Of a stretch of 64,000 bases of DNA, positions 9,130 through 17,825 are shown one piece after another. The stretch is taken from the NCBI GenBank assembly GCA_049511415.1, contig JBEKYC010000021.1:29885-93884 (forward strand). Direction: 5' to 3'. This stretch comes from Bog-159 sp049511415. GTDB taxonomy: Bacteria > Acidobacteriota > Terriglobia > Bryobacterales > Bryobacteraceae. Position 1 is the stretch's first letter, and every line of letters starts with the position of its first letter. A model generated the notes under the pieces. The model ran no database searches, was not told the origin of the DNA, and worked only from the letters and a program-made list of their open reading frames with translations. Position numbers and translations under genes: made by a program.

Positions 9130-9781
9130 CCACACCGAAACCCTCGCCCTGCGAGAACAGTTCGAAACGCCCGCTCAGCAGAAGGAAGCATCGGCGCTGG
9201 GAATGTGGATTTTCCTGGTCACGGAAATCATGTTTTTTGGCGGTATGTTTCTGGCGTACGCGGTGTACCGTAAGGCATTCCCCGAGGTCTTCTCAATTGC
9301 CAGCAATACGCTGAATGTGGTGATCGGAGCGGCCAACACGGGAGTGCTGCTGTGCAGCAGTTTCACCATGGTGATGGCGGTCCATGCGGCGCAGATTGGC
9401 AGCCGCAAGCTGCTAATCCTCTTCCTGATCCTGACCATGTTGCTGGGCGGCGTCTTTCTTGGGGTGAAAGCATATGAGTGGAACGAGAAATTCGAAGAAC
9501 ATCATGTGCCGGGCCCCACATTTCACCTGGAGGGCACCACGCAGCAGGGACAGGCGCAGCTATTCTTTTCGTTATATTTCGCCATGACCGGCGTGCACGC
9601 GTTGCACATGGTAATCGGCGTCGGAATCCTGCTGACTTTAGTATTTCAGTCTTATGCGGGCAGATATTCCGCGGCATACTATACGCCCGTGGATATGAGC
9701 GGTCTCTATTGGCACTTCGTAGATGTGATCTGGATCTTTTTGTTCCCCTTACTTTATTTGATTGGGCGGCATCATCACTAA
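9122..9781 (+). CDS. ctaE: Cytochrome c oxidase subunit III
   Basis: A 219-residue subunit III of the caa3 oxidase, with about five hydrophobic helices and conserved stretches such as LGMWIFLVTEIMFFGGMF (near 30), TGVHALHMVIGV (near 160) and WHFVDVIWIFLFPLLYL at the C-terminus. A TTG start at 9122 is preferred over the ATG at 9092 because a GGAGG precedes it at the right distance. With that start the gene overlaps ctaD by eight bases. Subunit III stabilises subunit I and supports proton uptake; it carries no cofactor. Confidence 0.93.
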   Translation: MDSHTETLALREQFETPAQQKEASALGMWIFLVTEIMFFGGMFLAYAVYRKAFPEVFSIASNTLNVVIGAANTGVLLCSSFTMVMAVHAAQIGSRKLLILFLILTMLLGGVFLGVKAYEWNEKFEEHHVPGPTFHLEGTTQQGQAQLFFSLYFAMTGVHALHMVIGVGILLTLVFQSYAGRYSAAYYTPVDMSGLYWHFVDVIWIFLFPLLYLIGRHHH

Positions 9782-9782
9782 C

Positions 9783-10082
9783 ATGCAGGAACACATCGAT
9801 TCTGTAAAGACGTACATCGCCGTTTTTGTGGCGCTGCTGATTCTGACCTTTGTCACGACAGTGGTGGCTACCATCGATCTGGGCGCCTTCAACGTGGTGG
9901 TGGCGCTGGCCATCGCGGCAGTGAAGATGATGCTGGTGGCTTTGTTCTTCATGCACCTGCGCCACAGCACCATCTTGATGAAGGTGGTGATTGGCGGCGG
10001 CATGCTGTGGCTGGGGATCCTGCTGTTGCTGAGCCTGGCCGATTTCAGCACACGGGGATGGCTGCCGGTGCCGGGCAAATAG
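9783..10082 (+). CDS. ctaF: Cytochrome c oxidase subunit IV
   Basis: A 99-residue protein with three hydrophobic helices, of the prokaryotic cytochrome c oxidase subunit IV type. The central helix motif VKMMLVALFFMHLRHS is characteristic. The ATG at 9783, right after the ctaE stop, gives the usual start before HIDSVKTYIAVFVALL; a start at 9762 inside ctaE is less likely. It is the last gene of the terminal oxidase set. Confidence 0.9.
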   Translation: MQEHIDSVKTYIAVFVALLILTFVTTVVATIDLGAFNVVVALAIAAVKMMLVALFFMHLRHSTILMKVVIGGGMLWLGILLLLSLADFSTRGWLPVPGK

Positions 10083-10171
10083 GAAGGCCAATCGCTTCCG
10101 CCGAGACCTCTGGATAAAGATCTCCATCGGGCCGCGAACCCGTGTACACTGGGATGTACTCTCCCTGCAAT

Positions 10172-11014
10172 ATGACACCTCAGCTACGGGAAATCGTCGC
10201 CGCGCACAGTCCGGACTCCGACGACGCATTCATGTTTTATGCGCTGGCCACCAAGAAAGTGCGCTCGGCGAAGGTGAGCTTTCGGCACGTTCTGGAAGAC
10301 ATTGAATCGTTGAACCGGAAGGCAGTCGACGGACTGTATGAACTTTCGGCCATCTCCTATCACGCTTATCCCTACGTGGCGGACCGGTACGTCCTCATGT
10401 CGAGCGGCTCTAGCATCGGCGACGGATACGGACCCATGCTGGTGGCGGCGCGGCCCATGGAAGCGGAGGAACTGATCGGCAAGCGCATCGCCGTGCCCGG
10501 TAAAATGACCACGGCGTACCTGGCTTTGAAGCTCTTCCAGCCGGATTTCGAAGCCGTGGTGACGCCCTTCGACAAGATCATGCACGCGGTGCGGGAACAT
10601 TCCGTGGAGGCGGGCCTCATCATTCACGAAGGGCAGCTCACGTACGACCGCGAAGGCTTTCATCGCATTCTGGATTTGGGCCGGTGGTGGAAGAGCAAAC
10701 ACGGGCTGCCTTTGCCTCTGGGGGGGAACGTGCTGCTGCGCTCGTTGCCGGCGGATATCCAGAGCGAATGTTGCCGCCTGATGCGCGAGAGTATTCAGTA
10801 TGCACTGGACAACCGGGATGAGGCGCTAAGCTACGCCTTGCAGTTCGCGCGCGACATGGAGACGAGCCTGGCCGAGAAGTTCGTAGGCATGTACGTGAAT
10901 CATTACACTCTGGATGCCGGCGAAATCGTGCCCGTGGCCGTGCAAAAGCTGCTCGATCTGGGGTATGAAGCGGGGCTGATTCCTAGGCGAGTGGAGGTGG
11001 AGTTTGTGCGCTGA
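10172..11014 (+). CDS. mqnD: 1,4-dihydroxy-6-naphthoate synthase MqnD
   Basis: A 280-residue protein of the MqnA/MqnD family with a periplasmic-binding-protein-like fold. MqnD converts cyclic dehypoxanthine futalosine to 1,4-dihydroxy-6-naphthoate in the futalosine route to menaquinone. The N-terminal motif HSPDSDDAFMFYAL marks it as MqnD rather than MqnA. Other family stretches are YELSAISYHAYPYV near 60, KRIAVPGKMTTAYLAL near 110 and GLIIHEGQLTYD near 160. The start is uncertain (GTG 10142, ATG 10154 or ATG 10172). The last gives the usual short lead into HSPD, but none has a clear ribosome binding site. Its neighbours use menaquinol, which fits. Confidence 0.9.
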   Translation: MTPQLREIVAAHSPDSDDAFMFYALATKKVRSAKVSFRHVLEDIESLNRKAVDGLYELSAISYHAYPYVADRYVLMSSGSSIGDGYGPMLVAARPMEAEELIGKRIAVPGKMTTAYLALKLFQPDFEAVVTPFDKIMHAVREHSVEAGLIIHEGQLTYDREGFHRILDLGRWWKSKHGLPLPLGGNVLLRSLPADIQSECCRLMRESIQYALDNRDEALSYALQFARDMETSLAEKFVGMYVNHYTLDAGEIVPVAVQKLLDLGYEAGLIPRRVEVEFVR

Positions 11015-12284
11015 GCGGGGACTGAAGTCTGCCCTCGTGATTGGGTGCCTTCCAGTCTGGCTGCTCGCCCAATCCGCTCTGCGGCCCAAGGACGTTCGTG
11101 AAATGGGTAAGGGCGGCGCCGGAGCCATTCCCAAACTGGCCGCGCTGCTGAGCAATACCGACGTGGAGATCCGCGTCGAGGCAGTAAGGCAAATTGCGGA
11201 AATTGGCACGCAATACAGTCTGGATCCGCTGATTCAAGCTACGCGCGATGGGGACGCCGCTATCCAGATCCGCGCCACGGATGGCCTGGTGAACTTTTAC
11301 ATGCCGGGCTATTTGAAGACCGGCTTGGCCTCCTCGATCCAACGTGTGGGAACCAGTATCAAGGGCCACTTCACAGACACCAACGATCAGGTGATCGACG
11401 CGTATATCAGCCCGCGGCCGGACGTGATCGCGGCCTTGGGCGCGCTGGTGCGTAATGGCGCCACCATGGATTCACGCGCCAACGCCGCGCGTGCGGTGGG
11501 CATTCTCCGCGGCAAAGCAGCCATACCGGATCTCTTGGCGGCGCTCAAATCCAAGGACAGTTCGGTTATCTACGAGTCGCTGATCGCGCTCCAGAAGATC
11601 CGCGATCGTGAGGCCGGGCCCAGCGTCCAATTCCTTCTGCACGATCTGGACGCGCGGGTGCAGATCGCCGCGATCGAAACCACTGGCCTTCTGCAAAACA
11701 AATCCGCGCTGCCCGATCTCGTGGACGTGCTCAATCGTTCGCGCGATGCCAAAGTGCGCCGCGCCGCGCTCACCGCGATCGCCATGCTGCCCGATCCGGG
11801 CAGCCGGGAAATCTACGCGCGCTTTCTGGGCGACAAAGACGATAAATTGCGGGCGGCTGCGGCGGAGGGTTACGCCCGTTTAAAGAATCCGGCCGATCTG
11901 CCCATGCTCGAAAAAGCCTGGCAGGCTGAAGGCAAAACGGAGCCGCGCATCTCCCTAGCGTTCGCACAGGCTATGCTGGGCAAGACGGAGATTTCCGAGT
12001 TCAGCCCGCTCCAATACCTGATCGATACGCTCAATAGCGCGGCATATCATGGCGACGCCTTTCCGTTTCTGGTGGAGTTGGCGCGCGATGCGGCGGTGCG
12101 TAAATCCCTCTACACACCCCTACTGCAAGGGACCAAGTTCGAGAAGATCTACCTGGCAAGAGTGATGGCGCGTAGCGGGGACCGCAACGATGCGCAGCAG
12201 TTGGAAAAATTGAGCCACGATGACGATCCGGAAGTGGCCCAGGAAGGTTTGCGGGCCTTGCAGAGCTTGCAGGCCCGCACCTGA
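11004..12284 (+). CDS. Secreted HEAT-repeat protein
   Basis: A 426-residue protein with a probable signal peptide (residues 5-25) followed by HEAT/PBS-lyase-type helical repeats through most of its length. Repeats are visible near residues 40-90 (IRVEAVRQIAEIG), 155-185 (ARAARAVGILRGKAAIPDLL style), 190-250 and 250-300 (KVRRAALTAIAMLPDPG). Such proteins are binding scaffolds with no catalytic site. It starts with a GTG inside the end of mqnD, so the two are probably co-expressed, but no partner is obvious. Confidence 0.75.
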   Translation: MCAERGLKSALVIGCLPVWLLAQSALRPKDVREMGKGGAGAIPKLAALLSNTDVEIRVEAVRQIAEIGTQYSLDPLIQATRDGDAAIQIRATDGLVNFYMPGYLKTGLASSIQRVGTSIKGHFTDTNDQVIDAYISPRPDVIAALGALVRNGATMDSRANAARAVGILRGKAAIPDLLAALKSKDSSVIYESLIALQKIRDREAGPSVQFLLHDLDARVQIAAIETTGLLQNKSALPDLVDVLNRSRDAKVRRAALTAIAMLPDPGSREIYARFLGDKDDKLRAAAAEGYARLKNPADLPMLEKAWQAEGKTEPRISLAFAQAMLGKTEISEFSPLQYLIDTLNSAAYHGDAFPFLVELARDAAVRKSLYTPLLQGTKFEKIYLARVMARSGDRNDAQQLEKLSHDDDPEVAQEGLRALQSLQART

Positions 12285-12294
12285 GGAGAAATCC

Positions 12295-12504
12295 TTACTT
12301 GGCCTTCTTCTGTTTCTGCTGACCGACGCGCACCTTGAAGTGCAGTACCTTGGATTCCTGATAAGCCTTGTGATCGTGCCGCTTGACCACATCGGCCAGG
12401 TACTGGTCCACGTTGGCGTCCCTCGGAAGAACCGCCATGACGGTGAAATTTTCGTTGCACTCCGGGCAGAAGGGCCGGAAACGCTTCACATTCGGAATTG
12501 CCAT
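12295..12504 (-). CDS. Small conserved-looking protein with one CxxC
   Basis: A 69-residue basic protein that starts MAIPNVKRFRPFCPECNENF and ends in a lysine-rich tail (KQKKAK). One CPEC pair could bind a metal together with the His pair in KRHDHKAYQ. It lies opposite to both neighbours, 10 bases from the end of the HEAT gene. It could be a small nucleic-acid-associated protein, but no function is claimed. Coding status is likely from the composition; no strong ribosome binding site is seen. Confidence 0.5.
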   Translation of the reverse strand: MAIPNVKRFRPFCPECNENFTVMAVLPRDANVDQYLADVVKRHDHKAYQESKVLHFKVRVGQQKQKKAK

Positions 12505-12601
12505 AACACCATCAGTTTACCACGGAGCATGCGGCTGAATCCGGGTTTTCGGAGAATATCCGGAGATCCGCGGCACTTCATAGCCAAAGGAGATCGTTCG
12601 C

Positions 12602-13519
12602 ATGTCCACGTACGTCCGCCGCACCCTATTCGGCTTGTCAATTATCTGCGTCCTGTCCACCGGTTTTGCGGCCAGTCCGGGCATCGGTTTAGCCGTAGTC
12701 GACGGTAGCTTTCAATTGAATCATTCCAGCGTGTGGGGGAATGCCACGCTTTTTGACGGCAGCGCCATCGAGACCAATAGGACCGCATCGCAGATCCGGT
12801 TAGCGAACGGCGTGAGCGCGCGGTTGGGGGCTGATTCGCGGGCGCGGGTTTACGAATCCCGGCTCGTGCTGGAGAAGGGCATCGGGCAGTTGGACTCGGC
12901 TGGATATTATATCGAAGCCGACGGCTTGCGGATCATGCCCGATCGGGCGGGAGCTACCGCGCGAGTGAAACTCGCCGGCGCGCAACGTGTGGTAGTCGCG
13001 GCCCGGGACGGTGGCGTGCTGGTAAACAACAGTGCCGGCGTGCTCATCGCCCGTCTGGAACCCGGCCGTGAGATGTCGTTCGAACCGCAAGCACCGGGGA
13101 CCGGCATCACAAAGGCCTCCGGCATCCTAGCCATCAAGAATGGGCAGTTTATCCTGGTGGATCGGGTCACAAATGTGACGCTACAACTTCAAGGCGCCGG
13201 ATTGGATGCGAACGTAGGGAAACTGGTGCAGATCATTGGGACCGTAGATCCAGCCCAGCCTACGGTACCGGGAGCTTCGCAGTTGGTCAACGTAAGCAAG
13301 ATCGAGTTGCTGGTGAAAGGTACGGCGGCGTCAAACCGGCCCGCGGCTTCGGGTAGCGCCGCCTCCGCGAGTGGCGCGGGTGCGGCCGCGCACGGACTTT
13401 CCACAGGCGCCACGGTGGCCATCATTGGCGGAGTGGCCGCGGTGGGTACCGTAGTTGGCTTGGCGGCCGCCCAGGATCTCCCGGGCCAGGGTAGTAGCAA
13501 GTCCTCCACCAGCCGGTAG
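12602..13519 (+). CDS. FecR-like surface protein with C-terminal hydrophobic segment
   Basis: A 305-residue exported protein. It has an N-terminal signal peptide (residues 6-24), then a FecR-like beta-rich domain (about 30-160; ETNRTASQIRLANGVSARLG and VAARDGGVLVNNSAGVLIARL are typical), a linker rich in Ala, Ser and Gly (about 240-262), and a glycine/alanine-rich hydrophobic segment near 265-290. An AAGGAG sits ten bases before the ATG. Proteins like this are common in Acidobacteriota, and no sigma factor or TonB receptor gene stands next to it here, so it is not an ordinary FecR regulator. Function unknown. Confidence 0.7.
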   Translation: MSTYVRRTLFGLSIICVLSTGFAASPGIGLAVVDGSFQLNHSSVWGNATLFDGSAIETNRTASQIRLANGVSARLGADSRARVYESRLVLEKGIGQLDSAGYYIEADGLRIMPDRAGATARVKLAGAQRVVVAARDGGVLVNNSAGVLIARLEPGREMSFEPQAPGTGITKASGILAIKNGQFILVDRVTNVTLQLQGAGLDANVGKLVQIIGTVDPAQPTVPGASQLVNVSKIELLVKGTAASNRPAASGSAASASGAGAAAHGLSTGATVAIIGGVAAVGTVVGLAAAQDLPGQGSSKSSTSR

Positions 13520-13796
13520 GCCGCACCAGATCATTCGAGCAATACGGAATCAGAAAAGGCGGCTGGCGCCATGTGGCGGTCCAGCCGCCACAAGCCTACC
13601 TTCTGAATCGCTCCGTCCCCGCCTCCCAATACTCCCGCCGAGAATGCGCCGAACCGTTCCCCGGCCCCTTTCAACGCGCCGCGAGATAAATAGAGAAAAA
13701 GTATGCGCTGTGTTGACCATTTGTATGCTGAAAACCATTTTGATTTAGTAATTGCAATCAGTGCAGTGGGACTGAGATAGCGATAGCTTTGTGCTC
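13520..13796 (+). other. Untranslated region ahead of the polysaccharide operon
   Basis: A 277-base stretch with no supportable gene. It holds a strong hairpin (13558-13589), a C-rich stretch near 13610-13670, and an AT-rich part (about 13685-13790) where the operon promoter most likely lies. A TTGACC near 13713 could be a -35 element, but no convincing -10 box stands at the right distance. The region leads into an antiterminator gene, so it may be a regulated leader. Confidence 0.5.
13558..13589 (+). promoter_or_regulatory. Long GC-rich hairpin upstream of the NusG-like gene
   Basis: The outer arms GGCGGCTGG (13558-13566) and CCAGCCGCC (13581-13589) are perfectly complementary. Inside them, CGCCA and TGGCG (13567-13578) also pair, leaving a two-base loop and a small GT bulge. 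No T-run follows, so it is not a standard intrinsic terminator of the FecR-like gene. It could be a pause or leader structure for the polysaccharide operon, or a 3' end stabiliser. Confidence 0.45.
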
Positions 13797-14339
13797 ATGA
13801 CTAAGACACATGCATGGTTCGCATTGACCGCCAAACCGCGGCACGAGAAAGCCGTTGCCGCGAATCTCCGCAACAAGGGCCTGGAATCCTATGTGCCGCT
13901 TTACCGCGTCCGCCGCCAATGGACGGACCGGTTACAGCCGGTCGATGTGCCGCTGTTTCCTGGTTACGTGTTCTGCCGTTTTGCCTACGCCAGCCGTCTC
14001 CCGGTATTAAGCACTCCCGGAGTCAGGTCAGTGGTCGGCTTCTCGAACGGTCCGACACCGGTGGCCGATGATGAAATATCCAATATTCAGGCGATCCAGG
14101 CTTCGGGTCTCCCTATGCAACCTTGGCCTTACCTGCAGGCCGGCCAGAAAGCCCGGATCGAGCGGGGATCCCTGGCCGGGCTGGAAGGTGTGCTTCTACG
14201 CGAAAAAGACTCGCTACGCGTGGTGGTGTCCGTGGAGTTGCTGCACCGGGCGGTGGCCGTGGAGATTGACCGGGATATGATAAGGGCCGTGCAGGGCGCC
14301 GAACATGCGCCCGTGGCGCGCGTCTATCTTACTAACTGA
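13797..14339 (+). CDS. NusG-like (RfaH/UpxY-type) transcription antiterminator
   Basis: A 180-residue specialised NusG paralogue. The N-terminal NGN domain (about 1-100) shows WFALTAKPRHEKAVAANL and PLFPGYVFCRF. A C-terminal KOW-like domain (about 115-165) contains RIERGSLAGLEGVLLR. Such proteins, like RfaH and UpxY, ride with RNA polymerase and let it read long polysaccharide operons. Its place as first gene of the cluster fits. The ATG at 13797 is used; a GTG two codons earlier is possible. Confidence 0.9.
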   Translation: MTKTHAWFALTAKPRHEKAVAANLRNKGLESYVPLYRVRRQWTDRLQPVDVPLFPGYVFCRFAYASRLPVLSTPGVRSVVGFSNGPTPVADDEISNIQAIQASGLPMQPWPYLQAGQKARIERGSLAGLEGVLLREKDSLRVVVSVELLHRAVAVEIDRDMIRAVQGAEHAPVARVYLTN

Positions 14340-14356
14340 ACCAACTTTTACAGTAA

Positions 14357-14626
14357 ATGACGAATAGGCCACGAAACCGGGTGGTGGTGTTCCGTCTTAG
14401 CCAGGATGAGTACCACCTGCTCATGGAAGCCTGCGAACGGGCTGGCGCGCGCAATCTGTCGGAGTTTGCCCGGGCGGGAATCTTCGAGTATTTGCAGGTG
14501 GACGTCTGGAGAGGCCATCTGAATGAACGATTCGCATCGCTGGAAGAACAGATTGCGACTCTGCAATGTCAGATCAATCACTTGTTACAAGGAGTCTCGC
14601 ATGTCGATCCCGTACCTCAGCACTAG
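14357..14626 (+). CDS. Ribbon-helix-helix-like small protein of the polysaccharide operon
   Basis: An 89-residue protein. Its N-terminal half, beginning RPRNRVVVFRLSQDEYHLLM and including ARNLSEFARAGIFEYL, fits a ribbon-helix-helix fold of the CopG/MobC kind, and a short coiled coil (about 50-75) follows. It might be a DNA-binding repressor of this operon, but that is an inference. It lies between the antiterminator and wza-like genes and overlaps the next gene start by 26 bases. Confidence 0.65.
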   Translation: MTNRPRNRVVVFRLSQDEYHLLMEACERAGARNLSEFARAGIFEYLQVDVWRGHLNERFASLEEQIATLQCQINHLLQGVSHVDPVPQH

Positions 14627-15599
14627 TCCCAAAAAACGGCTGCTGGGCCGCCTGTTGGCGGGTGGCGCCATGTATTGTTGCGCCGTTTTGTTTACCGCCG
14701 GCGCGCAGGTGCGCCCTTCCCCGGATCTTCCCGGTGCAAACCTCCCGGCGCAACGCATCGGAGCCAACGACCTGGTGGCCGTCTCGGTATACGATGCGCC
14801 GGAGTTGACGCGCACGGTGCGCGTGGGCGCGGACGGCATGATGCGCCTGCCCATGTTGCGGCAGCGCGTGAAGGCGGAGGGCCTGATGCCGGGAGAACTG
14901 GAAACCGCCATCGCCTCGGCCCTTATGGCTGAGCAACTCATTGTGGACCCTTTCGTCACAGTCACTATCGCGGAATACAACAGCCGCCCAATATCCGTGG
15001 CGGGCGCCGTGAAGCAGCCTCTTACGTTTCAAGCGGCCGGTCCCGTGACTTTGCTCGAAGCCATCACACGGGCCGGCGGTCTGGCATCCGAGGCCGGTCC
15101 CGAAATCCTGGTGAGTCGTGCGCAATCCAGCCCCGACGGCTCGCTCACATCTTTGATTCAACGGATTCCCGTGAGAGGCCTGATCGACGCGGCGGATGCC
15201 ACATTGAACGTCACCTTGATTGGCGGTGAAGAGGTCCGCGTGCCCGAAGTGGGCCGCGTGTATGTGATCGGGAACGTCAAGAAGCCCGGCGCTTTTCCAG
15301 TGCAGGATGGAGCCGAGTCCACGGTGCTCAAGATGCTGGCTCTCTCGGAAGGACTCATGCCGTATGCCGCAAAGGACGCCTTCGTTTACCGGCGCGAAGG
15401 AAACGGCAGCAAGAACGAGATTGTCGTACCACTGGCTCGTATCATGCAGCGTAAGGCGCCCGATACTCCTTTATTGGCCAACGACATCCTATACGTGCCG
15501 GACAATAAGGGACGCCGCCTGACACTTGGCGCGCTGGAAAAAATCCTGATTTTCGGCACGGGCGCCAGCACCGCGCTGATCTATGCCGGAGTCCGCTGA
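14601..15599 (+). CDS. Polysaccharide export protein (Wza/outer-membrane type, SLBB domains)
   Basis: A 332-residue exported protein of the Wza/BexD polysaccharide export family. A signal peptide (about 10-34) is followed by the export domain beginning IGANDLVAVSVYDAPELTRT (about 55-130), then SLBB-type beta-grasp repeats (about 135-200 and 215-290; ISVAGAVKQPLTFQ and VYVIGNVKKPGAFPV). It probably forms the outer-membrane or periplasmic export channel. An AAGGAG lies just before the ATG at 14601, which supports that start. The C-terminal segment near 315-330 is hydrophobic. Confidence 0.92.
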   Translation: MSIPYLSTSPKKRLLGRLLAGGAMYCCAVLFTAGAQVRPSPDLPGANLPAQRIGANDLVAVSVYDAPELTRTVRVGADGMMRLPMLRQRVKAEGLMPGELETAIASALMAEQLIVDPFVTVTIAEYNSRPISVAGAVKQPLTFQAAGPVTLLEAITRAGGLASEAGPEILVSRAQSSPDGSLTSLIQRIPVRGLIDAADATLNVTLIGGEEVRVPEVGRVYVIGNVKKPGAFPVQDGAESTVLKMLALSEGLMPYAAKDAFVYRREGNGSKNEIVVPLARIMQRKAPDTPLLANDILYVPDNKGRRLTLGALEKILIFGTGASTALIYAGVR

Positions 15600-15618
15600 T
15601 TCACTGGAGCACAAGTCC

Positions 15619-17808
15619 ATGAGCGAAACGAAAGCCCTGCAAGCCGCTAACTCGACCGTTCAACCGACGTGGTATGGCTACGACGTCGAACCGCCGCCAC
15701 AGCCTGCGGTACCTTTGGCCCATTATCTTTGGATTCTGCGGCGCCATCGATGGAAGATCATCTCTTTTGTGTTTGCGTGCGTGACGGCGACATTGATCTT
15801 CTCAGCGCGGCTCACTCCGATCTACGAATCCACGGTAACCGTGGATATCGATCGCCAGATGCCGTCGGCGATCATCGGCCAGGATGCCGTGCGGTCGCCC
15901 CTGAACGACGCCGACCAGTTTCTGGCGACGCAGGTCAAGTTGATTCAATCGGACTCGGTGCTGCGTCCCGTGGCGCAACAGTACCGCCTGTTGGATCTGG
16001 AGGCCGATGCCTCGGACACCACACCCGAAAAGCCGTCCGAGGCCCAGGAGGAAGCGCCGATCCTCCTGAAGAAACTCAAAGTCACGCGTCCACCCAACAC
16101 CTACCTGCTCCTGATCAGTTATCGTTCGCCGGACCCGCATCTGGCCGCCAAAGTGGCGAATGCCGTGGCGAAGTCCTATGTCGAGCACACTTACAATATC
16201 CGTTTCCGGTCGTCGGCGTCATTGGCTGACTTCATGGAAAGGCAACTCGAGGAACTAAAGGCCAAGATGGAACGGTCGTCCGCCGCCCTGGCTCAATTCG
16301 AACGCGAGTTGAACGTCATCAATCCGGAAGAAAAAACCAGTATTCTCTCCGCGCGACTGCTCCAGCTCAACACGGAATACACCAACGCCGAGACCGATCG
16401 CGTGCGCAAGGAGTCCGCCTGGAAGTCGGTGCAAAGCGGAACTCTCGAGGCCGCGCAGGTCTCCACCCAGGGCGAGAATCTGAAAAGTCTCGCCACCAAG
16501 CTGGATGAAGCGCGCCAAAAATTCGCGGATGTGAAGACACACTACGGGCCCAACCATCCGGAATACCGGAAAGCGGCCGTGCAGGTGGACGAAATCGAGC
16601 GCCAGGTGCAGCAAAGCCGTAAAAACGCCGCGCAGCGCGTGGAAGTCGAGTACCGGGAATCGCTCAACCGGGAAGCCATGCTGAAGAAGGCCGTAGCGGA
16701 GACCAAGGCGGAATTCGATCGGCTGAATTCCCGCAGCTTCGAGTATCAGGCTCTCAAACGGGAGGCCGATGCCGATAAAACGCTGTACGAAGAACTGGTC
16801 CGCAAGATCAAGGAGGCCGGCATCAACGCGGGCTTCCAGAACAGTTCCATCCGCATCGCGGACCCGGCGCGGGCCGCGCTCCGGCCGGTCTTTCCAAATT
16901 TAAAGCTGAATGTGTTGCTGGCGTTCCTTTGCTCCACATTGCTCGCCGTCGGGTTCGCGGTCTTGACCGATGTGCTGGATAGCTCGGTGCGCGATCCGGA
17001 GCAGGTTTCGAATCTGTTCCAAACCGAGGTCATGGGCAGCCTTCCCATGGTCAAGACGTGGCGGCGCAAATTGGTTTCGGCGGTTACCGATGAAGCTGGT
17101 TCCAACTCGCTGGTGCGGGCCGAGGATCTGGATCGCACGACCACGAGCTTCGAAGAAGCCATCCGCACGCTGCGCAACTCCATTCTGCTGGGATCCTTCG
17201 ACCGGCAGTTGAAGTCGCTGATGGTGACCAGCGCGACCCCGGCCGAAGGCAAAACTACGACCGCCGTACACTTGGCCATAGCCCACGCGCAGCAAAAACA
17301 TAAGACCTTGCTCATCGATTGCGACATGCGCCGCCCCGGTGTGCATAGCAAGTTGGGTATCAATGTGGAGAGCGGACTGGCATCGGTGTTGCAAAACGGC
17401 CTGCAATGGCGTGAAAAGCTCGTCAAGTTTGGCGATCTCGCCGATTTGGATATCCTGCCGACAGGCCCATCCAGCCGGCGCGGCGCGGATCTGATCGGGC
17501 GGCGCTTGCCGGAAATCCTGGAGGAAGCGGCGTCCGAGTACGACTTGATCGTGGTAGATTCGCCGCCGGTTCTGGGTTTCCCCGAGCCGTTGCAGATGGC
17601 CGCCGCCGTGGATGGCGTCGTGATGGTCACCAAAGCCGGCGAAACCGACCGCAAGGCCGTGGGATCGGCCATTACGACTCTCCAGCGCGTGCGTGCCAAC
17701 ATCGTGGGGGTCGTACTGAACTCCGTTACCAGCAACATGAGTGACAGTTACCGTTACTACGGCTATTACGGAAAGTACTACAGATACTACCAGCCTAAGT
17801 CCGCCTAA
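15619..17808 (+). CDS. Polysaccharide co-polymerase / BY-kinase (Wzc type)
   Basis: A 729-residue Wzz-Wzc fusion. The first transmembrane helix lies near 42-62, followed by a Wzz domain and long coiled-coil stretches (about 190-390) and a second helix near 430-450. The cytoplasmic bacterial tyrosine kinase has Walker A PAEGKTTT, Walker A' LLIDCDMRRPG and Walker B LIVVDSPPVLG. The C-terminal tail holds nine tyrosines in about 20 residues, the usual autophosphorylation cluster. It controls chain length together with the Wza-like pore and the Wzy-like polymerase. A GGAG nine bases upstream supports ATG 15619. Confidence 0.94.
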   Translation: MSETKALQAANSTVQPTWYGYDVEPPPQPAVPLAHYLWILRRHRWKIISFVFACVTATLIFSARLTPIYESTVTVDIDRQMPSAIIGQDAVRSPLNDADQFLATQVKLIQSDSVLRPVAQQYRLLDLEADASDTTPEKPSEAQEEAPILLKKLKVTRPPNTYLLLISYRSPDPHLAAKVANAVAKSYVEHTYNIRFRSSASLADFMERQLEELKAKMERSSAALAQFERELNVINPEEKTSILSARLLQLNTEYTNAETDRVRKESAWKSVQSGTLEAAQVSTQGENLKSLATKLDEARQKFADVKTHYGPNHPEYRKAAVQVDEIERQVQQSRKNAAQRVEVEYRESLNREAMLKKAVAETKAEFDRLNSRSFEYQALKREADADKTLYEELVRKIKEAGINAGFQNSSIRIADPARAALRPVFPNLKLNVLLAFLCSTLLAVGFAVLTDVLDSSVRDPEQVSNLFQTEVMGSLPMVKTWRRKLVSAVTDEAGSNSLVRAEDLDRTTTSFEEAIRTLRNSILLGSFDRQLKSLMVTSATPAEGKTTTAVHLAIAHAQQKHKTLLIDCDMRRPGVHSKLGINVESGLASVLQNGLQWREKLVKFGDLADLDILPTGPSSRRGADLIGRRLPEILEEAASEYDLIVVDSPPVLGFPEPLQMAAAVDGVVMVTKAGETDRKAVGSAITTLQRVRANIVGVVLNSVTSNMSDSYRYYGYYGKYYRYYQPKSA

Positions 17809-17825
17809 GGCCCAGCCCTAAAAGT

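Noticed and set aside
12220..12708. Plus-strand frame of 162 residues across the HEAT gene end and the small CxxC gene
   Set aside because: Crosses two better supported genes and has no domain or start signal.
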